NCBI GenBank assembly: GCA_947165725.1
Contig: CAMVBL010000059.1
Span: forward strand, 1-6,505
DNA length: 6,505 nucleotides
DNA from: an uncultured Caryophanales bacterium
GTDB taxonomy: Bacteria > Bacillota_I > Bacilli_A > RFN20 > CAG-826
Direction of reading: 5' to 3'
Shown: positions 5,391 to 6,505 of the stretch, in pieces
Layout: each line of letters begins with the position of its first letter
How positions within the stretch are numbered: position 1 is the first letter of the stretch
Program-made: the position numbers and the translations under genes
Notes under the pieces: model-generated
Databases searched by the model: none
What the model saw: only the letters and a program-made list of their open reading frames with translations
Told to the model about the DNA's origin: nothing

Positions 5391-6059
5391 ATGAAATATT
5401 TGAAGGTATTACTTTTTGGTATTTTTGCGGGCTTAGCCATTGGTCTAGGTTCATTTGCTTTTACCATTACTAAATATCTTCTTCCAGGAACTCCTGGTGC
5501 AATATTTGCTTCTGCTTTATTCTCAATTGGTTTAATCCTAGTCTGTGTGTTAGGCTTACAGCTCTATACCGGTAAAATTGGTGTGGTGTTTGATGACCGT
5601 GAAAAACTAGTGGAAAACGCGATTAATTTACCAATCATGCTCGTCGGTAACGCGATAGGCGCTTTTGCGTTAGGTATTCTTTGCCATTTCATCTTTATGA
5701 ATGTTGAAGGAGTGAATAACACAATTATTGCGATAAGTAACGCTAAAACAGGATCAAATATGGTCTTCTTAGAAGGTATCTTCTGTGGTGCTCTTGTTTA
5801 TATTGCAGTTTATTTATATAAGAACTTACAAAACTGGGGCATGAAGATTATCGGTATCATTGTTGCCGTTACATTATTCGTTTATTGTGGTTTCCAACAC
5901 TGTATTGCTAATATGTTCTATTTCGGTATGGCGTTTAACTGGAATATCAATATGTTATGGAACTTATTAATTGTGATTCTTACTAATAGTGTTGGTGCTC
6001 TTCTAGTTAGATGTATTGTTCATTTAACGGCCATTATAGCCACGAAAAAAGAAAACTAG
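5391..6059 (+). CDS. Formate/nitrite transporter (FNT) family membrane channel, short form
   Basis: A complete 222-residue inner-membrane protein with six predicted helices (about 6-28, 36-60, 79-102, 124-143, 150-181, 187-210). FNT proteins form pentamers of aquaporin-like channels carrying formate, nitrite, hydrosulfide or other small monovalent anions. Family marks are GIFAGLAIGLGSFAF in helix 1, LQLYTGK at the helix-2 break (usually ELFTGN), NAIGAFALG in helix 3, EGIFCGALVYIAVYL in helix 4 and CGFQHCIANMFYF in helix 5 with the central His170. It is shorter than the usual 250-285 residues, with short termini and loops. Both signature glutamates (ELFTG, FEH) are glutamine here (Gln57, Gln169). 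No Shine-Dalgarno site is seen; the ATG is 1 nt after the xpt stop, so translation is probably coupled. The substrate cannot be assigned. Formate is the default in a fermenter, but its position in a purine operon makes another small substrate possible. Confidence 0.85.
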   Translation: MKYLKVLLFGIFAGLAIGLGSFAFTITKYLLPGTPGAIFASALFSIGLILVCVLGLQLYTGKIGVVFDDREKLVENAINLPIMLVGNAIGAFALGILCHFIFMNVEGVNNTIIAISNAKTGSNMVFLEGIFCGALVYIAVYLYKNLQNWGMKIIGIIVAVTLFVYCGFQHCIANMFYFGMAFNWNINMLWNLLIVILTNSVGALLVRCIVHLTAIIATKKEN

Positions 6060-6080
6060 TTAAATTATATTTAAAGCAAT

Positions 6081-6110
6081 AAAAAAGCCTATCATTCGAT
6101 AGGCATTTTT
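6081..6110. terminator. Bidirectional rho-independent terminator between convergent genes
   Basis: GCCTATC (6087-6093) and GATAGGC (6098-6104) form a perfect 7-bp stem with a 4-nt ATTC loop. Six A residues lie before it and ATTTTT after it, so it has a U tail on either strand. It sits 22 nt past the FNT gene stop and 14 nt past the minus-strand gene stop, ending both. Confidence 0.92.
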
Positions 6111-6123
6111 AAATATTCTGTGA

Positions 6124-6505
6124 TTAATTGGTTTCGTATTCTAAGATACCTAATTTGATAACCCCATTTGTTATTTCAGTCTCATCAATCTCAACTGCGA
6201 GTACGCCATTTGAGTGGAGATAAGCATCTAGATAACCCCATAATTTTGTTGATGTGAAGCCAGAACCTGTAAGTACTTCAATATAAGCATCACGTGCAGC
6301 TTCAGCGGCAGCTTGTGTTGGAAGCGTAACGGTTACAAAGGCTTCACCGAAATAGAAATCATATGCGAATGTAGCGCCTTCTGCTTCAAGTGCAGGAAGA
6401 ATACCATCTGCAATTGGAAGATCCGCAATAATCTTATCCATTGGGAATGTTGTATCACCTTGTGGTACATCACCACCAAGTTTCTTGATAGTTAATGAAA
6501 CACCT
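6124..6505 (-). CDS. Unrecognised Ala-rich acidic protein, C-terminal part
   Basis: The frame is open from the right edge (last full codon read at 6504-6502) to a TAA at 6126-6124, giving 126 visible residues of a gene that starts outside the window. The Met at 6441 is internal, since the frame continues upstream (GVSLTIKKLGGDVPQGD). I do not recognise the family. The visible part alternates strands and helices: FAYDFYFGEAFVTVTLP, an Ala-rich helix (TQAAAEAARDAYIEVLTGSG), FTSTKLWGYLDAYLHSNG, then strands with LAVEIDE and GVIKLGILEYETN at the end. It is acidic, has no cysteine and no membrane segment in this part. Such composition is common in secreted or surface domains of low-GC Gram-positives, but no signal peptide can be seen here. 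It converges on the purine operon and shares its terminator. Confidence 0.7.
   Translation of the reverse strand, partial: GVSLTIKKLGGDVPQGDTTFPMDKIIADLPIADGILPALEAEGATFAYDFYFGEAFVTVTLPTQAAAEAARDAYIEVLTGSGFTSTKLWGYLDAYLHSNGVLAVEIDETEITNGVIKLGILEYETN

Noticed and set aside
6313..6495. Plus-strand ORF near the right edge
   Set aside because: Cys- and Ile-rich translation opposite a longer open frame, with no ribosome site; a shadow.
1..6505. Mycoplasma genetic code (TGA as Trp)
   Set aside because: All genes read through to TAA or TAG with Trp only as TGG, and lengths fit their families under the standard code.

Overview
The window is AT-rich bacterial DNA using the standard genetic code: every tryptophan is TGG, and all ten visible stops are TAA (seven) or TAG (three). 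Gene density is very high and Shine-Dalgarno sites are strong (AAAGGAGA, AAGGAGA, GAGGAGG). The protein set (HPRT, Bacillus-type xanthine phosphoribosyltransferase, a GuaA core that resembles clostridial versions, GlmU) points to a low-GC Firmicute, perhaps an uncultured Bacilli or Mollicutes-related gut or host-associated lineage. That placement is inferred from protein resemblance only.

Region 1 (1-2615, + strand) reads as one operon for sugar activation. It holds the 3' part of a glmU-like gene, an 81-residue protein built from four roughly 16-residue beta repeats, a zinc-type ROK sugar kinase, and a second sugar-1-phosphate nucleotidyltransferase. The GlmU-like protein stops in the middle of its left-handed beta-helix, before all the acetyltransferase catalytic residues, so it could act only as a uridylyltransferase. 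The kinase and nucleotidyltransferase suggest supply and activation of a hexose or N-acetylhexosamine phosphate. A rho-independent terminator follows at about 2645-2692.

Region 2 (2747-6059, + strand) is a second, tightly packed operon centred on purine nucleotides. It encodes a P-loop kinase of the polynucleotide-kinase-like type, a GMP synthase lacking its glutamine amidotransferase domain, hypoxanthine phosphoribosyltransferase, xanthine phosphoribosyltransferase, and a short formate/nitrite-transporter family membrane protein. The last three genes are joined by a 1-nt overlap and a 1-nt gap, so they are probably translationally coupled. Together they convert hypoxanthine, xanthine or guanine to nucleotides, and XMP to GMP. 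No purine riboswitch is visible. A possible promoter overlaps the terminator of operon 1.

Region 3 (6060-6505) has a perfect hairpin terminator usable from both sides, then the C-terminal end of an unrecognised alanine-rich, acidic protein on the minus strand that runs off the window.

The points most worth a second look are the truncated GlmU beside a four-fold repeat protein and a ROK kinase, the GATase-less GMP synthase in a purine salvage operon, and the FNT channel with two signature glutamates changed to glutamine. I saw no CRISPR array, transposon, tRNA or rRNA.
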